NCBI RefSeq assembly: GCF_001010945.1 | Contig: NZ_LBHB01000001.1 | Span: forward strand, 558,001-622,000 | Direction: 5' to 3' | Length of the DNA stretch: 64,000 bases | Source of the DNA: Aurantiacibacter luteus | GTDB lineage: Bacteria; Pseudomonadota; Alphaproteobacteria; Sphingomonadales; Sphingomonadaceae | Shown here: one piece after another, positions 54,022-63,346 of the stretch | Layout of the letters: each line of letters begins with the position of its first letter | Position numbering within the stretch: position 1 is the first letter of the stretch | The notes under the pieces: generated by a model | What the model was told of the DNA's origin: nothing | Database searches by the model: none | What the model saw: only the letters and a program-made list of their open reading frames with translations | Position numbers and translations under genes: made by a program

Positions 54022-54666
54022 ATGCGTATCACAGTGCCGGGCAAGACCCTGCTTTCCACCATCGCCCTCGGGCTGGCGCTCTCCGCCTGTGCGACGGGCG
54101 GCTCCGGCCCCGAGCTGGAGCCCGCGCGCTTCGTTTCCATGCAGGAGGGGCCGGGCGAGGAATACGTCATCGGGCCGCTCGACAAGCTGACCATCCACGT
54201 CTGGCGCAACGACGAGCTGGGTGCCGAGGTGCAGGTGCGTCCCGACGGGCGCATCACCACGCCGCTCGTCAGCGACATGCCCGCCGTGGGCAAGACGCCG
54301 ACGATGCTGGCCGAGGACATTCGCCTGCAGCTCTCGCAGTATATCGAGGAGCCTATCGTCACGGTGATCGTCAACGAGTTCGCCGGCACCTTCAGCCAGC
54401 AGATCCGCATCGTCGGCGCGACGGCAGAGCCTGCCAGCATCCCGTACCGCGCCAACATGACGCTGCTCGACGCGATGATTGCGGTCGGCGGTCTTTCCGA
54501 ATACGCGGCGGGCAACCGCTCCACCCTGATCCGCTTCGACCGCCAGAGCGGCGAGCAGCGCGAATATACCGTGCGCCTCGCCGACCTGCTGCGCCGCGGC
54601 GACAGCGACGCCAACGTCATGCTGATGCCTGGCGACGTCATCATCATCCCCGAAAGCATGTTCTAA
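54022..54666 (+). CDS. XrtA-system polysaccharide export lipoprotein (Wza-like)
   Basis: Outer-membrane polysaccharide export protein, 214 residues. A lipoprotein signal (ALSACATG, Cys near residue 23) is followed by the polysaccharide export domain (IGPLDKLTIHVWRNDELGAEVQVRPDGRITTPL) and an SLBB domain (IRIVGATAEPASIPYRANMTLLDAMIAVGGL). It forms the channel through which the polymer leaves. ATG 54022 follows GAAGGA (54008-54013); an upstream GTG at 53962 is in frame but would put 20 extra residues before the signal peptide. Part of a nine-gene rightward run. Confidence 0.92.
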   Translation: MRITVPGKTLLSTIALGLALSACATGGSGPELEPARFVSMQEGPGEEYVIGPLDKLTIHVWRNDELGAEVQVRPDGRITTPLVSDMPAVGKTPTMLAEDIRLQLSQYIEEPIVTVIVNEFAGTFSQQIRIVGATAEPASIPYRANMTLLDAMIAVGGLSEYAAGNRSTLIRFDRQSGEQREYTVRLADLLRRGDSDANVMLMPGDVIIIPESMF

Positions 54667-54681
54667 GGGGGCGATGGCAGC

Positions 54682-56202
54682 GTGAACCAGCTTCTCGAGG
54701 AATTGCGGGCCGGAGCCTGGGCGGTCTGGAACCGCCGTTGGCTGGCGCTGGGCATCGCCTGGGGCGTCGCCCTGCTGGGCTGGGTGGTGGTGGCCTTCAT
54801 CCCCAACACCTACGAAAGCGAGACGCGCATCTTCGTGCAGCTCGACGACGTGCTGGCCGAGCAGATCGGGATCGCCGCCAACGCCCGCAGCCGCGACATC
54901 GACCGCATCCGCCAGACGCTGGTAAGCTCGGTCAACCTGGAAACGGTCGTGCGCTCCACGCGCATCGGCGATACAGTCACCTCCGACACCGAGTTGGAAA
55001 CGGCCATCGCCCGCCTCGCCAAGGACGTGACCGTCGTTTCCGAGGGCGAGAACATCTTCGAGATCACTGCGAAGAGCGGCCGCAGCGAACTGTCCGACGG
55101 CGAGAACGCCGAGCTGGCGCAGGCCATCGCCCAGCGCATGATCGACATCTTCCGCGAACAGAATCTGGGCGGCGCGCGCGGGGACATGGAGGAATCGCTC
55201 GAGTTTCTCGACGCCCAGCTGGCTCAGCGCGAGCAGGAATTGCAGGCCGCCGAGGAACGCCGCCTTGCCTTCGAATCGCAGAACCCCGATCTTGTCGGCG
55301 GCGCGCAGGCCATCGCCTCGCAGATGTCCGCCACCCGCAGCGAACTGCGCAGCGTGGAGGCCGATCTCGCCGCCGCGCAGAGCGCGCTCGCCTCGCTCGA
55401 CGGCCAGCTGGCCGGAACGCCGCGCACGCTGAGCGTCGGCGGCGGTGGCGGCGGCAATCCCGCGCTCGCGCAGGCCGAAGCAAACCTCGCCGGGATGCGT
55501 GCCCGCGGCTTGACCGAATCCCACCCCGACATGGCCGCCGCGCGGCGCACCGTGGAGGCCTTGCGGGCGCAGGGCGGCGGCGGGGGCGGGGGTGCCTCGA
55601 GCACGCCGAACCCCACCTACAGCTCGCTCCAGGCCATGCGCGTCGAGCGCCAGAGCAACGTGCAGTCGCTGCAGTCGCGCGCCGCCGCGCTCAATGCCGA
55701 GATTGCCTCGATCAACGCCAGCCAGGCGCGCGAGCCCGGTGCCGCCGCCGAGGCGACCCGCATCAGCCGCGACTACGACGTGCTGCGCGAGCAGTACGAC
55801 AAGCTCCTGCAGGACCGCGAGGAACTGCGCCTACGCGGGCAGGTGGAGAACGAGCGCAGCGCCATCAGCTTCGAGGTCGTCGATCCGCCGACCACACCGC
55901 GCAAGCCCGCCGCTCCCAACCGGCCGCTGCTGCTATTCGGCGTACTGGTGCTCGGCGCGGGCGCGGGCGTGGGCACGGCTTATGCGCTGAGCAAGCTGGG
56001 CTCCACCTTTGCCACCGCCGGCCAGCTGGAGCGGACCTTCGGCCTGCCGGTCGTGGGCACGATCACCCACACGTTCACCGACGCCGGACGCGCGCTTCGC
56101 CGCCAGCGTTTGCGCTATTTCGCCGCCGGGGCCGGGGGGCTGGCGGTGCTGTTCGTGGTGCTGCTGGGCGTCGAATTCGTCCAGCGCGGCGGCGTGGCGT
56201 GA
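54682..56202 (+). CDS. XrtA-system polysaccharide chain length determinant (Wzz-like)
   Basis: Inner-membrane polysaccharide co-polymerase, 506 residues. TM1 lies near residues 22-42, a long coiled-coil periplasmic region follows (AQREQELQAAEERRLAFESQ onward), and a proline-rich PPTTPRKPAAPNRP precedes TM2 near 415-435; a third hydrophobic segment near 476-496 closes it. Two glycine tracts (GGGGGG and GGGGGGG) interrupt the coiled coil. GTG 54682 is the start, 15 bases after the previous stop. It controls polymer length together with the kinase encoded next. Confidence 0.9.
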   Translation: MNQLLEELRAGAWAVWNRRWLALGIAWGVALLGWVVVAFIPNTYESETRIFVQLDDVLAEQIGIAANARSRDIDRIRQTLVSSVNLETVVRSTRIGDTVTSDTELETAIARLAKDVTVVSEGENIFEITAKSGRSELSDGENAELAQAIAQRMIDIFREQNLGGARGDMEESLEFLDAQLAQREQELQAAEERRLAFESQNPDLVGGAQAIASQMSATRSELRSVEADLAAAQSALASLDGQLAGTPRTLSVGGGGGGNPALAQAEANLAGMRARGLTESHPDMAAARRTVEALRAQGGGGGGGASSTPNPTYSSLQAMRVERQSNVQSLQSRAAALNAEIASINASQAREPGAAAEATRISRDYDVLREQYDKLLQDREELRLRGQVENERSAISFEVVDPPTTPRKPAAPNRPLLLFGVLVLGAGAGVGTAYALSKLGSTFATAGQLERTFGLPVVGTITHTFTDAGRALRRQRLRYFAAGAGGLAVLFVVLLGVEFVQRGGVA

Positions 56203-56212
56203 GGAGCAGGCG

Positions 56213-57283
56213 ATGACCGAACACCGCAAGATTACTCCGCCGCAATCTCCCGCTCGCAAAACGCTGTTCGAGCGTGCCGATGGCTCTTTCGGCAGCAACA
56301 GCGAATTCGCCACCGCGCCCGTGCCGCGCGAATTGGCGCAGCCGGTCAACCGCCGCATCGTGAAGCGCCGCCCCAAGGCCGCGCCCGAAGTGCTGGAGGT
56401 ACTGGAACGGCAGCAGGCCAAGGCCCGCGCGCAGGCCGTGCTCGAACGCGAGCAGCAGGCCGCGCCGGTTCCGCAGCAGTCGGCGGCGCCCGCACCGCAA
56501 GTCGCGGCACCCGTGCCCGAGCCGGTCTACGAAGACGTGCATTTTTCCGGCGAGGTGCACCATGTCGACCGCGCCGCGCTGGCCGCGCACGGACTGATCC
56601 AGCCGGAAGCCCATGTCACCGGGCTGTTGGAGGAGTTTCGCATCGTCAAGCGGCAGGTGCTCGCCTCGGTGCGCAAGGCGCGCGAGGCGGGTTCGGGCAA
56701 GCTCGCCCAGCGCGTGCTCGTCTGCTCGCCGCTGCCGGGTGAGGGCAAGAGCTATTGCGCCGCCAACCTCGCACTGGCGATGGCGGCGGAAAAGGACAGC
56801 GAGGTGCTGCTGGTCGATGCCGACTTCGCCAAGCCCTCGATCCTCTCGATGCTCGGCCTGCCGCGCGGCCCCGGCTTCATGGACGTGCTGGCGCGCCCGG
56901 ATCTCAAGGTCGAGGACTGCGTCATGGCGACCGACATCGCCGGGCTCTACGTGCTTCCCGCGGGCAACCACACCACGTCGGACAGCGAATTTCTCGCCAG
57001 CGACCGCACTGCCGAGGTGCTCGACCGGCTGACCCGCGCCGCGCCCGGACGTATCATCATCTTCGACAGCTCGCCCGCACTCGCCGCCTCACCCGCGGCG
57101 GAACTGGCGAATCATGTCGGCCAAGCGCTGGTCGTCGCCCGTGCTGACCGCACCGGGCAAAGCGCGCTGGAAGATGCGCTGACACTGCTGTCCAGCTGCC
57201 CCGATCTCAAGCTGCTGCTGAACGCAGCCCACTTCACGCCCAGCGGCCGCCGTTTCGGCGCCTATTACGGGCAGGAGATGTAA
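56213..57283 (+). CDS. XrtA-system tyrosine autokinase (BY-kinase)
   Basis: A bacterial tyrosine kinase of the CpsD/EpsG type, 356 residues (TIGR03018-like). After a low-complexity N-terminal 110 residues (Ala/Pro/Gln/Glu), the catalytic domain has Walker A CSPLPGEGKSYCAANLA, Walker A' VLLVDADFAKPS and Walker B RIIIFDSSPA. The C-terminus, FGAYYGQEM, has only two tyrosines instead of a longer cluster, so autophosphorylation sites are few. It partners with the Wzz-like protein. ATG 56213 follows GAGGAGCAGG. Confidence 0.9.
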   Translation: MTEHRKITPPQSPARKTLFERADGSFGSNSEFATAPVPRELAQPVNRRIVKRRPKAAPEVLEVLERQQAKARAQAVLEREQQAAPVPQQSAAPAPQVAAPVPEPVYEDVHFSGEVHHVDRAALAAHGLIQPEAHVTGLLEEFRIVKRQVLASVRKAREAGSGKLAQRVLVCSPLPGEGKSYCAANLALAMAAEKDSEVLLVDADFAKPSILSMLGLPRGPGFMDVLARPDLKVEDCVMATDIAGLYVLPAGNHTTSDSEFLASDRTAEVLDRLTRAAPGRIIIFDSSPALAASPAAELANHVGQALVVARADRTGQSALEDALTLLSSCPDLKLLLNAAHFTPSGRRFGAYYGQEM

Positions 57284-57287
57284 CGCC

Positions 57288-58943
57288 ATGCGTGCGACGT
57301 TCACCATCGCCTTGATCCTCGCGACCCTGCCCGCCGTGCCTGCCCTTGCACAGGAGAGGGGCGAGAACGGCGAGGACAGCCGGCGCGCCACCTCCCGCAG
57401 CGTGGAGGTGCAGCCCTACATCGAGGCCGCGCAGGTCGTGACCGCCGAGCTGTCGCCCGACAACGACGTGGTCACCTATTCGCGCGTGGCGGCGGGCGTC
57501 GATGCCTCCTTCGCCGGACGCTACAGCGGCGGCTCGGCCTCGCTGCGCTACGAACGGCGCATCGGCTACGACGACGACGTTGCCGATACCGATACCGTGT
57601 CCGGCATCGCCCGCGCCTCCGTCGCGCTGGCCGGGCCGCAGCTGACGCTGGAGGCAGGCGGTCTCGCCGCGCGCACCCGCGTCGACGGCAACGGCGCGAG
57701 CAGCGTCGGCGGCTTTGGCGGTGACGACGGCTCGACCAGCCAGGTGCTCGCTGCCTACGCCGGCCCGGCCTTTGCGACCGAAGCAGGTCCGGCGGAAGTC
57801 ACCGGAGCCTACCGGATCGGCTATACCCGCGTGGATTCGCCCGATGTCGTGGCCACCGCGCCAGGTGCAGCACCGGTCGACGTGTTCGACGAGGCCGTGA
57901 CCCAGAACGCCGCCGTGCGCGCCGGCATCGCGCCCGACCGGGTCCTGCCCGTCGGCGTGGGCGTGGGGGCTGGCTGGAACCGGCAGGACGTCTCCAACCT
58001 CGATCAGCGCATCGACGACCGCTACGTGCGGGCCGACGTGACCGTGCCCGTATCGCCGACGCTCGCCGTGGTCGGCGGCGCGGGATACGAGGATGTCGAA
58101 GTTTCCAGCCGCGATGCCGTGCGCGACATTGCCGGCAACCCGGTCATCGGCGCGGACGGACGTTACGTCACCGACGGCAACGCCCCGCGCCGCATCGCGT
58201 ACGAGACCGACGGCCTGATCTACGACGTCGGCGTGATGTGGCGGCCCAGCCGCCGCACCAGCGCCACGGCCACCATCGGCCGCCGCTATGGCTCGACCAA
58301 CTACTACGGCTCGCTGACCTATTCGCCCAATGCCCGCTCGGCGCTGAACGTGGCGGTCTATTCTGGGCTGGAGAGTTTCGGCGGGCAGGTGGTCGGCGCG
58401 CTCGAAGAACTGGGCACCGATTTTGAGGCCTTCCGCAATCCGATCACCGGCCAGCTCGGCGGCTGCGTCGCGGCGACCGAAGACAATGGCTGCGCACTGG
58501 CGCGGCTCGGCTCGATCCGCTCGTCGGTGTTCCGCAGCCGCGGCGTGGCGATCAGCTACGGCGCCAGTTCGGGTCGCACGTCCTATGGCGTTGGCGCGGG
58601 TTACGACCGGCGCAGCTTCATCGCCGCGCCGGGCACCGTGCTCGCCGCTGCCGATGGCGTGATCGACGAGAACTACTGGCTCGCCGCCTTCGCTTCGCGC
58701 CAGCTCGACCGGATTTCTCAGGTGTCCGTCGCGGGCTCCGCCAACCTGTTCGACAGCGGCTTCGATGCGGGAACTGGGGGCGGCGGACAGTCGCTCGGCT
58801 ACAGCCTTGTCGCCGCCTACAACCGCACCTTCCTGGAGCACCTGAGCGCCACCGCCGCCATCGGCCTCGACGGGGTCAGCCGCGACAACCTTCCCGACTA
58901 CGCCGGAGCCTCCGCGCTTTTCGGCCTGCGCTACACCTTCTGA
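57288..58943 (+). CDS. XrtA-associated outer membrane beta-barrel protein
   Basis: A 551-residue exported protein with a signal peptide (MRATFTIALILATLPAVPALAQ) and many alternating amphipathic strands. The end is FGLRYTF, with a terminal aromatic residue as required for insertion by BamA. It corresponds to the PEP-CTERM system-associated outer membrane proteins (TIGR03016-like); it may help secrete or retain the polysaccharide. No enzyme motif. ATG 57288 is 4 bases after the previous stop. Confidence 0.85.
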   Translation: MRATFTIALILATLPAVPALAQERGENGEDSRRATSRSVEVQPYIEAAQVVTAELSPDNDVVTYSRVAAGVDASFAGRYSGGSASLRYERRIGYDDDVADTDTVSGIARASVALAGPQLTLEAGGLAARTRVDGNGASSVGGFGGDDGSTSQVLAAYAGPAFATEAGPAEVTGAYRIGYTRVDSPDVVATAPGAAPVDVFDEAVTQNAAVRAGIAPDRVLPVGVGVGAGWNRQDVSNLDQRIDDRYVRADVTVPVSPTLAVVGGAGYEDVEVSSRDAVRDIAGNPVIGADGRYVTDGNAPRRIAYETDGLIYDVGVMWRPSRRTSATATIGRRYGSTNYYGSLTYSPNARSALNVAVYSGLESFGGQVVGALEELGTDFEAFRNPITGQLGGCVAATEDNGCALARLGSIRSSVFRSRGVAISYGASSGRTSYGVGAGYDRRSFIAAPGTVLAAADGVIDENYWLAAFASRQLDRISQVSVAGSANLFDSGFDAGTGGGGQSLGYSLVAAYNRTFLEHLSATAAIGLDGVSRDNLPDYAGASALFGLRYTF

Positions 58944-58966
58944 CGGGACCAAAGGAGACAGTCCCC

Positions 58967-60124
58967 ATGTTCGACAATTTCTACGGCCTTACCGGAAAAC
59001 CCTTCCAGCTGACGCCCGATCCGGATTTCTACTTCCGCTCGATCACGCACCGCAAGGCGCTCAGCTACCTCGGCTACGGCCTCGCGCAGGGCGAGGGCTT
59101 CATCGTCATCACCGGCGAGGTGGGCGCGGGCAAGTCCACGCTGGTCGCGCACATGATGCAGAGCCTCGACACCTCGGCGGTGACGGTCGCGCAAATCGTG
59201 ACCAGCAAGCTGAACGAGGAGGAGATCGTACACGTCGTAGCCGGCGCCTTCGGCCTCGATATCGAGGGCCACGACAAGGCCACCGCGCTCACCGAGATCG
59301 AGAGCTTCCTGCACGAGGAAGCGCGCGAAGGGCGACGCTGCCTGCTGGTGGTCGACGAATCGCAGAACCTCTCGGTCGCCGCGCTGGAAGAGCTGCGGAT
59401 GCTGTCGAACTTCCAGCTAGGCAACCACCCGCTGCTGCAGACCCTTCTGCTCGGCCAGCCGGAGTTCCGCGTCACGCTGCAGGCCGATCCCGGCCTCGAG
59501 CAGCTGCGCCAGCGCGTGATCGCCGCGCACCACCTCGAGCCGATGCAGAAGAGCGAGATCGAGCCCTACATCATCCACCGCCTGCAAAAGGTCGGCTGGG
59601 ACGGCAACCCGTCGTTCGATATGCGCGTGTTTGCCGAGCTCTACGAGGCCTCGGGCGGCATTCCGCGCCGCGTGAACCAAATCGCCAACCGTCTGCTGCT
59701 GCTTGGCGCGGTGGAAGAGCGCAGCCGCATCGACGCCGCCATGCTGCAATCGGTGCTGGCCGAGATGGAGGCCGAACGCGCCTTCCCCGAAGCCGCGCCC
59801 AGCGCGTTGCAGACCAAGGCGCCCGAATTCGAGCCGGTCAAGGCCATGCCATCCGTGCCGCGCGTGGACATGGAACAGTTCGAGGCCGCGCTCGCCGAGC
59901 GCGACGCACAGATCGCCGAGCTGCAGCAGGCCATCGTCGAGCTGTCGACGCAGGCCGACGAAGCGATGGCGAGCGCCGTGCGCCCCGAGATCGAGGCCAT
60001 GCGCGCCCAGGTCCTGCGCATCGAGGCGCGCTGCTTCGAGCAGGAGCGCTCGATCCGCCAGACGCTGACCATGCTCATCGACTGGATCGAGAGCGAAATC
60101 GACACCGGCAAGGTCGCCGCCTGA
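58967..60124 (+). CDS. XrtA-system ATPase (ExeA/GspA-like)
   Basis: A 385-residue AAA ATPase of the TIGR03015 group. It begins MFDNFYGLTGKPFQLTPDPDFYF, the usual start of the family; Walker A is ITGEVGAGKSTLVAHMM (near residue 47), Walker B is LLVVDESQNL, and sensor motifs RRVNQIANRLLLL follow. The C-terminal third (from about residue 265) is coiled coil. In related systems this protein is thought to energise assembly of the export machine. It lies 23 bases after the beta-barrel gene. Confidence 0.93.
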   Translation: MFDNFYGLTGKPFQLTPDPDFYFRSITHRKALSYLGYGLAQGEGFIVITGEVGAGKSTLVAHMMQSLDTSAVTVAQIVTSKLNEEEIVHVVAGAFGLDIEGHDKATALTEIESFLHEEAREGRRCLLVVDESQNLSVAALEELRMLSNFQLGNHPLLQTLLLGQPEFRVTLQADPGLEQLRQRVIAAHHLEPMQKSEIEPYIIHRLQKVGWDGNPSFDMRVFAELYEASGGIPRRVNQIANRLLLLGAVEERSRIDAAMLQSVLAEMEAERAFPEAAPSALQTKAPEFEPVKAMPSVPRVDMEQFEAALAERDAQIAELQQAIVELSTQADEAMASAVRPEIEAMRAQVLRIEARCFEQERSIRQTLTMLIDWIESEIDTGKVAA

Positions 60125-60138
60125 AGGACGGCCGGGTC

Positions 60139-61056
60139 GTGAACGCACTGCAATCCCTTCCGACGAGCGCCGCCATCGTCAACGGCCTCTCGGTCGACGT
60201 CGAGGACTGGTTTCAGGTCGGCGCCTTCGAGGACGTCATCGAGCGCGATCAGTGGGGCGCGCTCGACGACCGGGTGGAGCGCAACGTCAATGCCATCCTC
60301 GACCTGTTCGACGAGGCCGGTGCCAGCGCGACCTTTTTCACGCTGGGCTGGGTTGCCGAGCGCCACGGCGGCCTGCTTCGCGAAATCGCCGCTCGCGGGC
60401 ACGAGGTCGCCAGTCATGGTTGGGATCACGAGCGCGTGTTCCGCATGGACCGAGCCAGCTTCGGCGCGGACATCGAACGTACGCGCAAGACTATTGAGGA
60501 CTGCTGCGGCGTGCGGGTCATCGGCTACCGCGCGCCCAGCTTCTCCATCGACCAGCGCACGCCTTGGGCTTTCCAGGAGCTGGCGGCGCAGGGCTATCTT
60601 TATTCCAGCAGCGTCGCGCCCGTCGCGCACGACCATTACGGCTGGGCCGAGGCACCGCGCTTCGCCTTCAACCCGCTCCCTTGGCACGACCTCGTCGAGC
60701 TGCCGGTGACGACCGCCGAATTTCGTGGGCGTCGGCTCGCGGCGGGCGGCGGCGGGTTTTTCCGCGTGCTGCCCTATGCCTTCAGCCGCTGGGCCATTCG
60801 CCAGGTCAACCGCAGCGAGGGGCGCCCGGCAATCTTCTATTTCCACCCGTGGGAAATCGACCCCGGTCAGCCGCGCGTGGCGGGCGCGCCGATCCGCTCG
60901 CGGCTTCGGCACTACACCAATCTCGAGCGGATGGCGGGCAAGCTGCGCCAGCTGATCGATGAATTCGCGTGGGGCCGCATCGACGTGATCGCGCACCGCG
61001 AGGCGGCGCGACTGGCGGCGGAAAAGGCGGCGAGGCCCGAGGCGAGGAGGGCGTGA
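60139..61056 (+). CDS. XrtA-system polysaccharide deacetylase
   Basis: A NodB-fold deacetylase of 305 residues (TIGR03006-like). The metal-binding motifs are visible as NGLSVDVEDWFQVGAFE (catalytic Asp, DVEDWF), ASHGWDHERV (His pair) and RAPSFSIDQRT. A DUF3473-type tail FYFHPWEIDPGQPRV follows. It removes acetyl groups from the sugar polymer, probably in the cytoplasm or periplasm; no signal peptide is seen. The start is GTG 60139. The stop overlaps the FemAB gene (GTGA). Confidence 0.93.
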   Translation: MNALQSLPTSAAIVNGLSVDVEDWFQVGAFEDVIERDQWGALDDRVERNVNAILDLFDEAGASATFFTLGWVAERHGGLLREIAARGHEVASHGWDHERVFRMDRASFGADIERTRKTIEDCCGVRVIGYRAPSFSIDQRTPWAFQELAAQGYLYSSSVAPVAHDHYGWAEAPRFAFNPLPWHDLVELPVTTAEFRGRRLAAGGGGFFRVLPYAFSRWAIRQVNRSEGRPAIFYFHPWEIDPGQPRVAGAPIRSRLRHYTNLERMAGKLRQLIDEFAWGRIDVIAHREAARLAAEKAARPEARRA

Positions 61057-62111
61057 ACGCGCCCTTCGCCCCCACTCGCGAGACCTTCCGCATCGCCGAA
61101 CTGCACCAGCCCGACGAGGCGGCGCGGATCGAGGGCTTCGTGGCTGCCAACGGGGGAACGGTGTTCCATCGCCCGGCCTGGCTGCTGGCGGTCGAGCGCG
61201 GCACCGGCCAGCGCGCGACGGGGCTGCTGGCGGAGCGGGGGGCCGAAGTGACCGGCTGGCTGCCGCTGACCGAGATGCACTCGCCGGTGTTCGGCCGGAT
61301 GCTCGCCTCCAGCGGGTTCGCCGTCGAGGGCGGGGTGCTGGCGCAAGACGCGGCGACGACACGGGGGCTGTGCCGCGCTGCGCAGGAGCTGGCGCTGCGT
61401 CTCTCGTGTCCGACCATCGAATTGCGCGGACCTGCCGCGGGCGAGGGCTGGGCAGTCCGCACCGACAGCCACTGCGGCTTCGTCCAGCCTCTTGCCGCCG
61501 ACGTCGAGGCGCAGCTCCTCGCGGTGCCGCGCAAGCAGCGCGCCGAGGTTCGCAAGGGTTTGGCCGCCGAGCTGGAAGTCGCCACCGGCACCGCGCCGGA
61601 GGACCGGGCTGCCCATTACGCCATCTACGCGACAAGCGTGCGCAACCTCGGCACCCCGGTCTTCCCTCGGTCGCTGTTCGACGCGGTGCTGGATACGCTC
61701 GAGGCCGACATCCTCACCGTGTGCCATCGGGGCGAGCCGGTCGCGAGCGTCCTTTCGCTTTACCACGAAGGCGCGGTCATGCCCTATTGGGGCGGCGGCA
61801 CCCACGCGGCTCGCGCGCTGCGCGCCAACGACCGGATGTATTACGAGCTGATGCTCCACGCCCGCCGCCGGGGCTGCGACCGCTTCGATTTCGGCCGCAG
61901 CAAGGCCGGCAGCGGGGCGGCGGCGTTCAAGAAGAACTGGGGATTCGAGGCGCAGCCGCTCTCCTACGCCAGCTGGACCGCGCCGGGGCACGAGGCGCGC
62001 GATGCCGACCCTACCAGCGAGCGCCACCAATCGCGCATCGCGCTGTGGAAACGCCTGCCGCTGCCCTTGGCCAACCGCCTCGGCCCGCTGATCGCGCGGG
62101 GGCTGGGATGA
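61053..62111 (+). CDS. FemAB-family XrtA/PEP-CTERM-associated protein
   Basis: A 352-residue GNAT-fold FemAB-like transferase (TIGR03019-like). Diagnostic stretches are VPRKQRAEVRKGL, MPYWGGGTHAARALRANDRMYYELMLHARRRG (split here as the family's GGG and YYELM motifs) and FDFGRSKAGSGAAAFKKNWGF. FemABX proteins attach amino acids to peptidoglycan peptides; here the aminoacyl donor and acceptor are unknown and may involve the amine made by the decarboxylase. GTG 61053 overlaps the deacetylase stop. Confidence 0.9.
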   Translation: MNAPFAPTRETFRIAELHQPDEAARIEGFVAANGGTVFHRPAWLLAVERGTGQRATGLLAERGAEVTGWLPLTEMHSPVFGRMLASSGFAVEGGVLAQDAATTRGLCRAAQELALRLSCPTIELRGPAAGEGWAVRTDSHCGFVQPLAADVEAQLLAVPRKQRAEVRKGLAAELEVATGTAPEDRAAHYAIYATSVRNLGTPVFPRSLFDAVLDTLEADILTVCHRGEPVASVLSLYHEGAVMPYWGGGTHAARALRANDRMYYELMLHARRRGCDRFDFGRSKAGSGAAAFKKNWGFEAQPLSYASWTAPGHEARDADPTSERHQSRIALWKRLPLPLANRLGPLIARGLG

Positions 62112-63346
62112 GCGGCGAAATCCTGTTCCTGGCACACCGCCTGCCATTTCCGCCCGATCGCGGCGACAAGATCCGTTCGCATCACCTGCTAAAGGCGCTC
62201 GCCGCCATCGCGCCCGTGCATGTCGGCTGCCTGTCCGACAGCGCCGAGGATTTTGAGCACGAGCACGAGCTCGCCGCCATCGCCGCCAGCTACTGCATGC
62301 CGCGCCGGACCAAGCCCGTCAGCCTCGCCGGGATGGAAGCGCTGGTGCGGCGCGAGCCGGTCAGCCTCTCGGCCTTTCGCTCGCCCGAGCTGGCGCGCTG
62401 GGTGGAGCACACGCTGGCGACGCGGGATATCGCCGCGATCTACGTCTTTTCCGGCCAGATGGGACAATTCGTGCCCAGGGGCTTTGCCGGCCGCCTAGTC
62501 GTCGACCTGGTTGACGTCGATTCGGCCAAGTTCGAGGCCTATGCGCTCGAACGCAGCGGGCCGCGCGGATGGATCGACGCGCGCGAGGCACGGCTGCTGC
62601 GACAGGTCGAGGCCGGGCTCGCCAGTCGCGCCGCCGCCACGTTGCTCGTCAGCGAGGCCGAGGCCGAACTGCTGCGAAGCCGCGTGGGGCGCGAGCATAC
62701 CATCGTGCCGCTCGCCAACGGTATCGATTGCGGCGCCTACGATCCTTCCATTGTCGAACCGCGTGCCGAGCTGACGGAGGGCGGCCCGCATTTCGTCTTT
62801 ACCGGACAGATGGACTACGCCCCCAACGTAGCCGCCGTCGCACGCTTCGCCACGGCCATCCTGCCGCGCATCCGCAAGAGCCACGCCGATGCGCAGTTCC
62901 ACATCGTTGGCCGCGCTCCGACCGCCGAGGTGCTGGCCCTGCGCGAGCAATCGGGCGTAACCGTCTGGGGCGCGGTCCCCGACGTTCGGCCGTTCCTGGC
63001 CGGAGCGACCATGGTCGTCGCCCCGCTGACCATCGCGCGCGGAGTGCAGAACAAGGTGCTGGAGGCCATGGCCATGGCGCGCTGCGTGATCGCCAGCCGC
63101 GAGGCCGCGAACGGCATCGATGCCCGGCACGGCCGCGACTGGGTGGTGGCCGAGAGCGATGCCGCCTTCGTGACGATCGCGCTCCACCTGCTCGCACGCC
63201 CGGCCGAGCGCGAGGACATTGCCCGCAACGCCCGCGCCTTCGTGCTCGGCAACATGGGCTGGCAGGCGACCACTGCGGACCTGCCCGTGCTGCTCGGCTT
63301 CGCTCAAGCGGGGGCGGGAGCAGGAGCGAAGCGGGATGCGGCTTGA
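62108..63346 (+). CDS. Exosortase A-associated glycosyltransferase
   Basis: A GT-B fold family 4-type glycosyltransferase, 412 residues (TIGR03087-like). The N-terminal LFLAHRLPFPPDRGDKIRS is the hallmark of this group. The donor domain has FVFTGQMDYAPNVAAV, VWGAVPDVRPFLAGA and the conserved glutamate in VLEAMAMARCVIASREAANGI. It adds a sugar in the assembly of the repeat unit on a lipid carrier. ATG 62108 overlaps the FemAB stop (ATGA), and the end overlaps xrtA by 11 bases. Confidence 0.92.
   Translation: MSGEILFLAHRLPFPPDRGDKIRSHHLLKALAAIAPVHVGCLSDSAEDFEHEHELAAIAASYCMPRRTKPVSLAGMEALVRREPVSLSAFRSPELARWVEHTLATRDIAAIYVFSGQMGQFVPRGFAGRLVVDLVDVDSAKFEAYALERSGPRGWIDAREARLLRQVEAGLASRAAATLLVSEAEAELLRSRVGREHTIVPLANGIDCGAYDPSIVEPRAELTEGGPHFVFTGQMDYAPNVAAVARFATAILPRIRKSHADAQFHIVGRAPTAEVLALREQSGVTVWGAVPDVRPFLAGATMVVAPLTIARGVQNKVLEAMAMARCVIASREAANGIDARHGRDWVVAESDAAFVTIALHLLARPAEREDIARNARAFVLGNMGWQATTADLPVLLGFAQAGAGAGAKRDAA

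Noticed and set aside
53311-55524. Minus-strand frame of 737 residues across the decarboxylase, export and Wzz genes
   Set aside because: It crosses three intact plus-strand genes and an intergenic gap and shows no domain.
57234-58952. Minus-strand frame of 572 residues opposite the beta-barrel gene
   Set aside because: The plus-strand product has a signal peptide and terminal aromatic residue; the minus frame has neither start signal nor domain.
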